A stretch of 64,000 nt of DNA from Paraphoma chrysanthemicola (lineage: Eukaryota > Ascomycota > Dothideomycetes > Pleosporales > Phaeosphaeriaceae): the NCBI GenBank assembly GCA_020744225.1, contig JAGMWG010000004.1:1674001-1738000 (forward strand), in the 5' to 3' direction. Under the pieces are notes generated by a model. The model was not told where the DNA came from, did not search any database, and saw only the letters and a list, made by a program, of their open reading frames with translations. Both the position numbers and the translations under genes were made by a program. This document shows positions 23,323-34,374 of the stretch, one piece after another. Each line of letters starts with the position of its first letter. Within the stretch, counting starts at the first letter, position 1.

Positions 23323-25170
23323 TTAAACTTTACTCTCCTTCCCATCCGCCATATAGTACTGTGTCTCGACATCTTCCCCTTCCAGCACCCCAGTAATCGA
23401 AGCAATACTCTCGTGCTCAAAGAAGCCCTCATTGGCTGCCAATTCCTCGAAGGCCAGCTCCTTTTCCGCGCCTCGAGGTAGGATCTGTACTGGCCAGATC
23501 AGACACAGTGCATAGTACACCAATCCGCCCATGCAGAATGACAGCAGGAATCCAAGCTTATACATGTTCTTACTCGACACAGACACTGAAGTAGGGTTCA
23601 GCGAGCCAGCAACACCGTGCACTGTGAAAGCCACACCAGCGACCCATGCTGCCAACATGCGCAGATTCCAGCCTTTGTAGTAGGAGTAAGGGCTTTCCGG
23701 TGACGATAAGTAGAGCGACGGAACGTGGAAGTTGCCTTTCCTGATGAGCCAGTAGTCAACGATCATGCATGCGCATATAGGCATCAGGAAGACTGTGTAG
23801 CTGCCGAGGAATGTCAGGAACGAAGTGGCTGATGCGATGATCTTCCATGGGACAAGCAAAGGTGCAAGAACTGCGCAAAGGACCTGGCCGCGGACGATAG
23901 TCAACCAGCGTGGAAATATGCCCGTAAGATCAGCGCCAACGGGGAGTGAGTTGCTTCCAGCATTCGTGACAAGCACTGCCAACATCATACCGAAGGATGC
24001 GAAGACCATGCCGGCACGAGCACCGGGCGTCCAGTACTGATCGAGGATGGCCGTATAAAGATCCCACACATTCCAGTAGCTTTTGCCGAGCACTTGAGTC
24101 GCTGCTGCCGTTGTTGCAGTGCTGAGGAACATGACTAGGACTTTGCTAAGGAGAATGCCGATGCCTTGACTCCAGGTCACATCATTGTAGGATTTGCCGT
24201 AACGAGCAATGTCAGGCTGGTTGATGAGGACTGGTGCCAGGGCACCCATGACAGAGTTGACTTGGTATGTTGTCAGTTGGTGCATCTCCTCATGGTGCGC
24301 TGCGACCTACTAGCTTGTATCATGGGCCATACTAGATCTGATCCTGATAGTTGGGCCTGCTTTGTCGTGTACTTGAATTCTCCGATGGAGCCACCATTTG
24401 CGCTGATCACCCAGCCAAGGACTCCGAAGAGCGCAATGGTTGTGTAAACAGCTTTGATGACGAACAGATGGCGTAGGACAGTTGGATGAATGAACATGAC
24501 TGGCATTTGAACCTAACGAAATTAGCAAAGTCTGCACAGATGACCCAGGCGAACTTACCATCCAGAAGAGGAAGAAACTCAGCAAGTCTCGAGAGGTAAT
24601 GCCCGCGCTCGCAGGAAGGTGGTTAGGGATATTGTGGTAGCCGTTTCCGAAAATGCCTCGCATGAAGACTGATGTGATGCGGCCACCATAATAAGTCTGC
24701 GTAGCAAAGTAGATGATGGCAACCACAGCCCGGACAAGAATGTACAAGCTAGCTCCTCGTACGCCAGCGGCCGCGCGGACATAGACTGGGAAGCCGATGA
24801 AGTACTTGATAGCGCCACGACTGTTGAGCACAACTAGAACGGTCAAGATGACTGAGCCGATGACGGCGGCGATCATGCCGTGCCACCAGAGGAGTCCGAT
24901 AGAGACAAGTGAGGCACCGAGATTGTAGCTGCTCGGACTAAATGTCATGGTCAGGTAGTAAGCGAAGTAATGCTGCCATTGCCATCTTCTGTCCGCTGTG
25001 ATGCATTAGGAAGCTGCACTTCATTATTTGATATGATGCTTACCGGGAGGACTAGGAAGCAAGTCCCTGTTGTAGCGCACCTCTCCATTTCCGCGAGTAG
25101 TCTGAAGTGTGTCTCTGAAGGTTTTCGGGGAGCTGAAGACAGCTTTGCCTTGCTGCAAGAAGCGAGACAT
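23323..25170 (-). CDS. NCS1-family permease (uracil/allantoin/cytosine-type)
   Basis: Exons 25170-25044, 24995-24559, 24512-24311 and 24260-23323 close in phase to 567 aa with about 12 membrane segments. Family marks: the N-terminal NRDLLPSPPADRRWQWQHY, the first helix ending in SYNLGASLVSIGLLWWHG, a polar helix with VSYIGFPVYVRAA-like sequence (actual IGFPVYVRAAAGVRG), and after the third splice NSVMGALAPVLINQPDIARY, matching the Nx(P)D(F/I)xR motif. Later come YTVFLMPICACMIVDYWLIR and a short acidic tail. NCS1 fungal members import uracil, allantoin, uridine, cytosine or related compounds with protons. Given the PuuE-like gene and amidase nearby, a ureide or related nitrogen source is a fair inference. 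Its 5' end faces the MFS gene across a promoter with GATA-factor sites. Confidence 0.9.
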
Positions 25171-25779
25171 TTCGACCACACCCAAGTTCAATTCGGTAGA
25201 TGATCAACCTGGAGAGACTGTCTTCGCGAATTGGAGACAGATGATATATGCATCATGTCCTGCCCTGCGATAACACATCTTGTCATGATGTTGCCAAGGT
25301 CTGGTCGTATCAGGAAAATAGAACAAGTGTAGAGTATCTATCAACGGTGGCTTTCGCTTAAAGTGGATAGCAGTGATAGCATCGGACCATCCGATCGGAA
25401 TTCGTTGCCGCTGATATGAAGGGTGCAGAATGTGTAAGGCAGGCAAGATTGATGACTGTTAGCGTTTCGGGCTTCCGACGACCCACCTTTTTAGTAGCCG
25501 CGGCGATAGCCCACGGCCACCTCCCGTCTACCACCAGAATGTGGCAATGACCATCCAGATTGCACAGGAAGTCCGATGTTCTTCCCAAAATTCGAGGGAT
25601 CTGTGCGCTTGGGCAGCGGCTCCACAATTTCCTCGGATATGTGGTTGCACATACGCCTAGTATCTCCATGCGAATCGCAGGAATTCCGGTCGCTCAACTT
25701 CCAATGTTAACTTGCCCATAATCTTGCACATGGATACATTTCTCACCTTGTTCTACCATTCTTTGTTCTTATCATCGTT
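25171..25779. promoter_or_regulatory. divergent promoter with GATA-factor sites
   Basis: A 609-base spacer between the starts of the NCS1 permease (minus) and the MFS transporter (plus). It contains HGATAR elements: CGATAA near 25268-25273, CTATCA (TGATAG on the minus strand) near 25338-25343, TGATAG at 25374-25379 and CGATAG near 25504-25509, plus a non-consensus GGATAG at 25365-25370. AreA/Nit2 GATA activators bind such sites in nitrogen-regulated fungal genes. Clustered sites between two transporter genes are suggestive, not proof. Confidence 0.5.
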
Positions 25780-27567
25780 ATGAACGCCCGCCAAAAGGCT
25801 GCAGAAGATGCGGTCTTTGACCAAACCAATCTCCTACCAAAGAAAGAGCTGCTGATCGTATTTGGGGTCTTGGCTGGATCGCTCTTCATCTGTTTCGTGG
25901 ACCAAAATGGCATTGGAGTTGCGCTACCTACCATTGGACGCGAGCTTCACGCTGAAGCCACAATCAGCTGGGCTGGAACAAGCGCCCTCATCGCAAACAC
26001 GCTCTTTCAAGTGCTTTACGGAAGGCTGTCCGACCTGTTCGGTAAAGTCTATGGAAGCCCACTGCTGCTCATTTCTAACAGGTAAACAGGAAGGAAAACT
26101 GTCTATTTGTCGGCGCTAGCACTTTTGACCATTAGTGATTTGTTGTGTGGGCTATCACAAAATGCTACTATGCTCTATGTCTTCCGGGGTCTGGCTGGTG
26201 TAGCGAACGGCGGAATCACATCTCTTTCCATGATGATCGTCTCAGACATTATCACGCTGAAGGAGCGAGGCAAGTACCAAGGGATACTTGGAGCGTGTGT
26301 GGGTCTCGGAAACATGGTCGGACCCTTCGTTGCTGCGGCCTTCATACAGCATTCCACCTGGAGAGGACTATTCTGGCTCATAAGCCCGCTCGCTGCGCTG
26401 TGTGCTGTCATATGCTTCTTTATTTTGCCGACACCAAAAGACGCCCCACGGGTCGACTTCAAGGCCGTGTCAGCAAAAGTCGATTACTTGGGCATTCTCG
26501 CAGGATCAGCAGCAATTGTTCTTATCCTGATCCCAGTATCTGGAGGTGGCAGTTACTTCGCTTGGGACTCTCCCATGGTCATCTCCATGCTTGTCCTTGG
26601 AGGTTGTTGTATGCTTGCCTTCCTGTTCATCGAGCACAGAGTGGCCTTACTACCCATGATGCCTTGTAAGTCGCATACAAATTCAACTACTCAACATCTA
26701 ACGCTTCCAGTGTCGCTCTTCAGATCCGCACCAGTGTGTGTCATGCTCTTCCAAAACTTGTTCTTCGGTATAGTGTACTACTCCCAGCTCTACTATCTGC
26801 CACTTTTCTTCCAAAATGCGCGTCGCATGTCACCTCTTCTTTCGGCAGCTCTTGTGCTGCCCATCACTTGCGCACAAATGATCGCATCCATAGTTTCAGG
26901 CCAGTACATTTCTCGGACAGAACGCTATGGCGAGGTCATTTGGTCCGGCTTCTTCCTCTGGACCCTTGGAGTCGGCTTGACTTGCATATTCAACTTAGGC
27001 ACTCCGATCGCAGTCATCGTCGTTATTCTCCTAATCCAGGGCGTTGGTGTCGGCTTCATTTTCCAGCCTACCCTTGTTGCACTTCAGGCTCATTGCACCA
27101 AAGCTCAGCGGGCGGTCGTCATCTCGAATCGGAACTTCTTACGCAGCCTCGGTGGTGCTGTGGGTCTTGCGATCTCCGCTGCAACTTTGCAGAACTCACT
27201 CCAACGAGCCATGCCTGCGAAGTTCGCATCGCTCGCATTGTCCTCATATAACGTTCCAGACTTCAACTCCCTCGGCGCATCGCCAATAGAAATCCGCGAA
27301 ATACTCCAAGCCTATGCAGATGCGAGTCGAACGGTCTTCATCATGAATGTGCCGTTCATGGGCCTATGCCTGGTCGGCTGTCTCTTCATAAGGGATAACG
27401 GCTTGCAGAGACCTGATGAGGGACCAAGTGGCGAGCCAGACGATCGTGCAGATGAGATACACATCGAGAAGAATCAAGAGAGGATTGGGGGAGTCGAGTT
27501 ACAGCAGAGTGACAGGGACACTTGCTTGTCGGTAGAGGCATCAAGGACAGCTCGGTCGAATGCATAG
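25780..27567 (+). CDS. major facilitator superfamily transporter (14-TM drug:H+ antiporter type)
   Basis: Exons 25780-26041, 26090-26665 and 26711-27567 give 564 aa. The first exon has VDQNGIGVALPTIGRELHA and ends in the loop GRLSDLFGRKTVYLS, which is the MFS motif A and is restored by splicing. Motif C-like sequence GACVGLGNMVGPFVAAAF follows. The number of hydrophobic segments and the length fit the 14-helix DHA2 group. Family members export drugs or toxins, or move amino acids and siderophores; substrate cannot be inferred from sequence. The second intron (26666-26710) is 45 bases with no stop, so a transcript that keeps it stays in frame. It ends 86 bases from the 3' end of the converging Zn2Cys6 gene. 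Confidence 0.9.
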
Positions 27568-27653
27568 CCGGGTAGAGATATTGAAATACTTTGTCGAACA
27601 GTTACGCCAGAAGTGTTTCGATGTAGTGGTCTAAGACGACGTGGCGCATGCTA

Positions 27654-29716
27654 TCAGATCCACTCCGCCAATTCCTTGGCCATATCCAAAGTCCCGTAGT
27701 CTGCCACGTGTAGCTCTTCGAATATTGAGAAGTCAACGACTGGTGGTACGGCTCCTGGACTGCGGTGGTTCTGCTGCGGAACTTCTTGGGGGTGCCGCTC
27801 TCCTTGTAGAACAGCCATCGTGGCTTCAACCATGACGTCGAAGGTATCTCTAAATCTTCGAATCCAAGGAGCCCTTTCTCCCATAATTGAGAGCACACAG
27901 CTAGCGGCACGGATGTCGTTGCTCATCCCGAAAGACCAGACCTTGTCTTTACCGCGCCAGAGCGTATATAGTAGCGTGATACCAGCCACGAATACGGTAT
28001 GGACTGCGACGAAGCTATGGCCATATTCCGGCGTCTGATGTAACCGTTTATGCATCTGACATATTTGTCCAGCAGCTTCGGCACACTTGAGGAATATGCC
28101 AGATTCTGGGTCTAAATTTGGGAGGAAGGGTTGCATTAAAAGTCGCACGGCGCGGTGGTAGTGAAGCATAACTCGGTCGCGCTCCGTAGTTGGCAGTGCC
28201 GGCGGTATGGTGAGCCGCCATGCTTCAAGGTTGGCCAGGAGTCGGTGCATCTTTGGCTGTAGAGTTTCCACCTTCCTGTCGACACGATAGATGGTCCTCT
28301 GAATGCGAGCTTCGAATATATGGAGCTGCGAAAGCAGGATGAACTGACTTAGCGTAGTTGGTGGATAAGCTTCCTGGCCTACGATCTGAGCTGTATTCAT
28401 GTCATCTCCAGTAAGGGTGGTCATGCGGTCCGCGTCATCGACGCTCAGTGGTAGCGGTTGGTCAATGTCACTATCCGACAGACTTATAGGTCGACCCAAG
28501 GTGCCAGCTAGAATACTCTCTAGTGCATACACAGACCAGAACAGACGGCGCCGCAGTTGAGCCTCAAAAGGTGACAGATTCTGTGTGGAAGCCTCGCGGT
28601 GCAGCCCAATGTCTGTAACTGTCCGCATAGCAAGGCCAGTCAGATGCCAAAGACCGTTCCGGGATTCTGACCTCAGATGGTAGAGAATCAGAAGAACGGT
28701 CGCTTCGAGGTTGTGAATTGATGATGCCTCTCTCACGCTGGCGACGTGTTGCATAGCTGCAACGTAGAACTGTTCGGGTGGAGTGGCCTTGTAGTCTTCG
28801 GTAAGACGCAGATTCAAGGCACCTATGGCATACACCATGTTGAGCACGAATAGGGCGAAGCCGTCCTGTTTGTATGCTGCTGACGAAAATAACGGAGCGG
28901 TATCGCGTTGACCTGGCAAGTCCCGTTGAAGCACATGTCGACAACGATGCGCCTCCCAAACGTCCGAACGAAATAGGAACGGAAACCTTGGATGTATTCG
29001 ACTGAGGTATGCTTGGATGAGTTTCCTGCCCAAAACATCATTCGGAAGTTCAGCGCGCTCCGATTGCAGCTCTTGTAGGGTGATTCGCCGCGTACTGCCA
29101 GAAGCTTCGCCATCTTCGCCGTGACCAGGAGTTGCAACGAACAAAGCCTTGTTCCAGACGGTGGCCTGCACCATGCGTCCGAGGTCAGTTGCTAGTGCAT
29201 AGCCTGATGAGGATCCGACATATGACTGTGCGTCTGCATTTCCGCTTCCCAGCGAAAGCATACCAACAACATCTGCAACATTGTGCTGAAACTCTGGGCT
29301 CGACCCGACTACATCTAGGCCATGTTTGCCGCGATTATTTTCAGACTCTCGCCCCACTTGATCATCATTGAGCATCAGATCAGGACGGAATTGCTGACGT
29401 TGCTCCACAGCGAGCAACCGTGTCTCAAGATAGGCAACTTGGTCCTCAAGAGCTCGCGTGTAAGAACTGCTCTGGCCTTCCCAATCAGGCGGCCTATTGC
29501 ACACCGCGCCCGACTTCGCACAATTCTCGCATTGTGGGAAACTGTTGTCACACTGTGCCGACGTCCGTCAGTCATACGGCACATCAAGTTCACTGAGTCT
29601 GTAACTCTTACACGCTGTTTCCGCGATTTGCATCTCTCACAGGCAGTTCTCTGCCGCTTTCGTGGGTTATTCTCTTCCACGTTGGGAGATCTGGTAGCAC
29701 CCGAAGCATAACTCAT
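27654..29716 (-). CDS. Zn2Cys6 fungal transcription factor
   Basis: Exons 29716-29612 and 29552-27654, with a 59-base intron, give 667 aa. The splice rebuilds the binuclear zinc cluster: RTACERCKSRKQR then CDNSFPQCENCAKSGAVC, with six cysteines in the CX2CX6C...CX2CX6C spacing. A linker and short coiled coil follow (YTRALEDQVAYLETRLLAVEQ). The middle carries the fungal-specific transcription factor domain: KLIQAYLSRIHPRFPFLFRSDVW, later LRSESRNGLWHLTGLAMRTVTDIGLHREA and RRRLFWSVYALESILAGTLGRPI. It lies between the two transporters and the PuuE-like and amidase genes, so it is the natural candidate for a pathway-specific activator of this block. That role is inferred from position only. Confidence 0.93.
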
Positions 29717-29946
29717 GACAGGCAGTGAAGCACTTCAATACATATGTGGGAGAAGGTAGACTTCTTATATGGATGTTGTACATGGCTTTTACTAGTTTGA
29801 TGCACGCTGATAAGAAGCCGGAGGATATGAAAGTGCATGCGGCCTGATCCTAAGTTATCGCCGACCGTGCTTGCCCGATTCAGCGGGCCCCACTTTCAGG
29901 ACCTTGAAGGCCGCACACGTCCTGATCAAACACTATCTATCGCTAA

Positions 29947-31039
29947 CTACGATCCTCCTGTCTTCGAACCTGGTATGTACGGAAATGTTTTGCGGTAGTG
30001 CTTCGCGATGTCCCTGCGGCTCGCCACCCACACACCTTCCTTCTCAGAGATGTACTTCATGAAATTCCTCAGGCTCTCAGATCTACCAGGTTTGCCAGCA
30101 ATCCTCGAATGTAAGGGAATTGTCATCATCTTTCCTCCTTCCCTGTACAGACAATCGAATGTGTCTTTCAGGTATTGCTCATATGTAGCTCCTGCACTAC
30201 TGACAAAGCCGGGAAGCATGTGAAATTTCCCGTCATTGCCTGCCCATTATGGTCAGCTGGCTTGGTCCAGAGCGGTACGAGGAGCTCTACTTACAATCAT
30301 AATTATATGGCAGCATGAGCAAGCCTTCCTTCTCCTCATCAGGAAGATTCTTTTCCCAAGGAAGATCAATCCAATACGGCGAATCTTCATTGTACACCTC
30401 GGAGGTGTACAGCATGTTGTGCCCCATTTCCTTCCACATGATGGGCAACAGACTTGCTGTATTCGGCGTTCCTCGACCAAAATACGCTCCAACAGGAAAC
30501 TCCCCAGTGGCAGCCTCAAGAGCCTGACAAGTCTTCTTGATGTAGGCTTTGTCATCTTCTAATGAGTAGTCCCAGATGTCGAGCCATCGGTATCCATGGG
30601 CGCCGATCTCATGTCCGTCTCTCACACAAGCTTTTGCAAAGGTCGGATTTCTCTCCATGGCTACCGCGATCGCCCAAAGCGTCATGTTCCAGCCAAACTC
30701 TTTCATGAGTCGGAGAATGCGCCAGGCACCGCATCGACTTCCATACTCGTAATCTTGCTCACCATTCAGGTGCCGCTGCTCTCGACCACCTCCAGACGGG
30801 CCTTTCTCCCAGAGGTATGGTTCACTGGTGCCATCACCATCTAGAGGATTTCTCTCGCCACCCTCTTCGTAGTTGAGGACGAAGGACACAGCAATTCGGG
30901 CACCATTCGGCCATTGTGGATCATGTCCGAATTCCCCGTAGCCTATAACAGCAGTGAGCGAAGAGAGAAAACATTATCGTGATGGCTGCCTACCCTCAAA
31001 GTCCCTTGGAAGCTGCAAAGACTCCTCGACATGGACCAT
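29947..31039 (-). CDS. PuuE/allantoinase-like protein of the polysaccharide deacetylase fold
   Basis: Exons 31039-30994, 30942-30295 and 30239-29947 close in phase to 328 aa. The joined N-terminus DFEGYGEFGHDPQWPNGARI is the signature start of the PuuE group, followed by VSFVLNYEEGGERN. Later come ATLW-like sequence (MTLWAIAVAMERNP), HEIGAHGYRWLD and the C-terminal block NDGKFHMLPGFVSS with GKMMTIPLHSRIAGKPGR. Bacterial PuuE is a metal-independent allantoinase that hydrolyses allantoin to allantoate in urate breakdown. Fungal homologues are common but little studied and may act on other amides. Adjacent amidase, NCS1 permease and regulator genes support a role in purine or amide nitrogen use. 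The start ATG gives only 16 codons before the first intron, and the family N-terminus depends on it. Confidence 0.88.
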
Positions 31040-31610
31040 GGTTGAAGTGCTAAACTACCAGATTTTGAATTTCAATACGAAGTCTGGGTATAGGTTGAAG
31101 CAGAAGCACGAGCGTTCATGGAGATGATGCGCGGTATGCATTTTAACAGCCCTCCAGCGACATTGCCTTATATTGATCATATCAGATCTCAGTCAATATG
31201 CCTATCTCCCGCCTAAGCCATCGGCATGACTCGATGCTTGAGTTTGCAGCCCCTCTTACTATCATCGCACGCTTATCGGAATAGTGCCGCTCAAGGCGGC
31301 CCACAGCCCCACTGAGTCTTATCGTTCCTTCGGAGCTCCGAAAACCATCGCATTTCACGCCGACGTAAACTGTACGAATTCGGCCAGGCAGAAACAAGGT
31401 GTGAGATATGTGTCATGTCGGAAGCATCCGTCGGCATTGACACATAATGTCGTGTATGATTTGCATCGCAAATGCAAATCTGCCCAGGTGGCCTTCACGA
31501 AGCCTGATGCCTGAAGCGGGTACTAGGTAACCGTTTTCCAAGGTCCTTCATAAGTTCGGGCAGCCATTGGAAATCATCTTGGTTGTTACTTGCAGTACAT
31601 CGATTTCACA
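31040..31610. promoter_or_regulatory. divergent promoter between PuuE-like and amidase genes
   Basis: A 571-base spacer between two outward-facing starts. Two HGATAR sites occur in reverse orientation: CTATCT near 31202-31207 and TTATCG near 31273-31278. Shared control of the two hydrolase genes is a reasonable inference. Confidence 0.4.
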
Positions 31611-33266
31611 ATGTCTGTTTTCTCTCTCGAAACCAGCCAGGGCAACCCAGTCACGGCGGAGACCGTGGACAAGTTGTGTTCACAACTCGGGGTAACGATT
31701 GAAGAGAAAGAGAAGGAAGACTATCGGCGCTTACTCGCCGTGTTTCATGATGCCAGCGAGCAGTTAATGGCGATGGATGGTTGGTCTTTGTTGAAGCCAA
31801 TCACCAATAATGCAAAACTGACCACCTCGTCAGATTATGTCCCTCCAGTAGACGAAGAACGCTTTGCGCGTGACAACATTTACTTTCCTGAGAAAGCGCA
31901 GAATTCCCACGGCGCATGGGCGTGGAAATGCAGCATCGTCGACAAGCAAGCCAAGGGCGGTAAGCTTCACGGCAAGACATATGCTCTCAAGGACAATATC
32001 GCTGTGAAGGGTGTTCCCATGTTACTGGGAACCAACTTCATCAAAGGCTACGTTCCAGACTGCGATGCAACAGCGGTGACGCGGATTCTTGAGGCTGGTG
32101 GCCACATTCTGGGCAAAGCTGTCTGCGAGAACATGTGCATGTCAGCTACTAGCCATTCATCAGGTACAGGGGTAGTCGAAAATCCTTTTGCAAGAGGCTA
32201 CAGTGCTGGCGGAAGCTCAAGTGGATCGGGAGTGCTCGTAGCACTTGGTGAAGTCGACGGGGCTATCGGTGCTGATCAAGGTGGCAGCGTCCGCGTTCCC
32301 GCTGCGAATTGCGGTATCGTGGGATTGAAGCCAACATTCGGACTGATTCCTTACACTGGATGTGGGTCGAATGAACCTACAAATGATCATCTTGGACCCA
32401 TGACCCGGACCGTCCTGGAGAATGCCGTCTTCCTTGAAGCCATCGCGGGTAATGACAATATCGATGATCGTTCTTTCGCTGCACCTTGGCCGTCAAAAAT
32501 CCCGTCGTACAGCTCAATACGAGACCTGCCAAAGGACCAGCCGCTGAAAGGCAAGAAGTTTGCCGTCATTACTGAATCTCTGTCCTCACCGGCACTGGAT
32601 CCTCGAGTCGTAAAGACGTTCCGAACAGCAGTTTCCAAATTTGTAGAGCTAGGAGCTACGGTGGACGAAGTCTCGATACCAATACATTCCAAGGGCGCCG
32701 CAATCTGGACCGGCGTGTCCAAAATGGGTGGCTTTCTCGGAAAGACGTCTGGTCAATTTGGAAGAAGAGGCCACCAGATGCTGGGCCTCAACTCTCTCAT
32801 TCACCCAATGGGCCCAGATAATTGGAATGAAGGATATTCAGCAGTGAAGAACGTTTACCTGAACGGCCTTTACGCCGTTGAAAAATTCCCTCTTCTACTT
32901 GCCAAAGCAACGAACCTGTCTCGCCAATTACGAGACGCATACGATGCTGCGCTGGAGACGTACGATATCCTATTAACACCAACGCTGCCGTATGTGGCAA
33001 CGAGCCACGCTGCACCTGATGCGACTCCGCTGGACCAGATTGCCAAACAGATTGGACTGACTTTCAACACGGCGCCGTTCAATCAGAGTGGGCACCCCGT
33101 CCTTGCTTTACCCATTGGTATGCTGGAAGTGCTAGAAGGCCCGGGCGTTGCAGATGACGTAAAGTTGCCTGTCAGCATGCAAGTAATTGGAAAATGGTGG
33201 GACGAGACGAACGTTTATGAAGCTTCGTACGCGTGGGAGAGTAGCAATGATTGGAAAAAAATGTAG
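31611..33266 (+). CDS. amidase-signature family hydrolase
   Basis: An intronless frame; the ATG at 31611 (MSVFSLETSQ) gives 551 aa and is preferred over upstream in-frame starts. The Ser-cisSer-Lys triad is visible: K127 in YALKDNIAVKG, S202 in the signature GYSAGGSSSGSG, and S226 in GADQGGSVRVPAANCG. The spacing of 75 and 24 residues matches the family. The N-terminal helical part (about residues 15-60) and the C-terminal FNTAPFNQSGHPVLALPIG are usual for fungal amidases. The family hydrolyses amides to acids and ammonia; some members are acetamidases or act on allophanate or ureides. The substrate is not determined by sequence. It is divergent from the PuuE-like gene, which suggests a joint role. 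Confidence 0.92.
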   Translation: MSVFSLETSQGNPVTAETVDKLCSQLGVTIEEKEKEDYRRLLAVFHDASEQLMAMDGWSLLKPITNNAKLTTSSDYVPPVDEERFARDNIYFPEKAQNSHGAWAWKCSIVDKQAKGGKLHGKTYALKDNIAVKGVPMLLGTNFIKGYVPDCDATAVTRILEAGGHILGKAVCENMCMSATSHSSGTGVVENPFARGYSAGGSSSGSGVLVALGEVDGAIGADQGGSVRVPAANCGIVGLKPTFGLIPYTGCGSNEPTNDHLGPMTRTVLENAVFLEAIAGNDNIDDRSFAAPWPSKIPSYSSIRDLPKDQPLKGKKFAVITESLSSPALDPRVVKTFRTAVSKFVELGATVDEVSIPIHSKGAAIWTGVSKMGGFLGKTSGQFGRRGHQMLGLNSLIHPMGPDNWNEGYSAVKNVYLNGLYAVEKFPLLLAKATNLSRQLRDAYDAALETYDILLTPTLPYVATSHAAPDATPLDQIAKQIGLTFNTAPFNQSGHPVLALPIGMLEVLEGPGVADDVKLPVSMQVIGKWWDETNVYEASYAWESSNDWKKM

Positions 33267-33833
33267 GAAATAGCTCAAGAAAAGTAACATCCTTTTTGGT
33301 CACCTATTTCGACAGGGCTTTCCGCTGGGTTACAGAAAATGCAACGTACCTTCGTGATCGGGCAATGCCTTCCTTTGGGGGCGCCGATTGTATGGTAGTA
33401 TAATTGCTTCAGGTGCCGGGTGGTCAATCACGGTCGTAGATCGTGTTGCAGGATGCTCGAAAGGAAATGTACAGCGGTGTTCGACCAGGCTACCGCGAAA
33501 GTAGATTCAAGGATTGTTTGGCGTTGACGTTGTCGGGTTCGAGAAGGACGCCTGATTGGACCAATTAGTGCGTCCGTTCATCAGCATCAGCCTCTCACAT
33601 ATTTTCTTCACAACCCAGCGACTCCTTTTCTCTGCTTGCGCGTTCGTAATTCAGGCCAAGGACGATCGTGGAAAAGATGCTCGAATAACCAACTAGTGAC
33701 ATAATCGGACTAGTGCCGACGATCCGAGATTGTATGCGCCTGCCACGCTCATGGATCGAGAATGCTTCAACCTCCATATCTTTATTCAACTTTTTCCCTT
33801 GAATATCACAGGCTCTGGAGCTTATTCATCAAT
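33267..33833. other. intergenic region
   Basis: This holds the amidase 3' UTR and the promoter of the MAPEG gene. No coding sequence recognised. Confidence 0.5.
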
Positions 33834-34374
33834 ATGCCTTCCTTCCTCGACACGTACAATCCGTCTATTTTGGCGATCCCAGCCTACTACATTCTTTCCG
33901 TACTACCTCACAGCTACGCAATCAATGTCGCAAGTCAAGGTCAGCTCACTAAATGGGACAATCGAAACCCCCGCTCGACGGACCTGAAAGCGAAGCTCAA
34001 GGAGCGTCTGCCCGCAGCGGAGTTTGCCAAGTATGAGCGCCTCGAAGCGTGTCACGCCAATGGCATGGAGGTAAGTTTCTGCATCTTCCAATCTGTTCGG
34101 AGCCACATCGACTGACGAGGTAAAGAATCTGCCACTCTTCGCTACAGCAGTAGTCTTGGGTAATCTAGCTGGGCTGAAGAAGCAGGGATTGGATGGACTG
34201 AATGGTTTCGCGGCCATGTATCTTGCCATTCGAGTACTATACACGGGCGTCTATGCGACCCACGAGACGCAAGGTCTGACGGCGGCTCGTAGCGGACTGT
34301 GGATGGCTGGATTTGCGCTCTGCTTTCGTACCATCTTCCAGGCTGCGAGGGCACTTGGAGGTGGTAGAATTTAG
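33834..34374 (+). CDS. MAPEG-family membrane protein
   Basis: Exons 33834-34070 and 34126-34374 with a 55-base intron give 161 aa. The protein is of MAPEG size and has about four hydrophobic segments. Visible marks are the soluble loop rich in basic residues after helix 1 (KAKLKERLPAAEFAKYERLEACHANGMEN) and the motif NLPLFATAVVLGNLAG after the splice, then AMYLAIRVLYTGVYATHETQ, matching the conserved YLxxRxxY pattern. MAPEG enzymes use glutathione for conjugation or peroxide reduction in membranes. Which activity this one has cannot be told. Confidence 0.85.
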
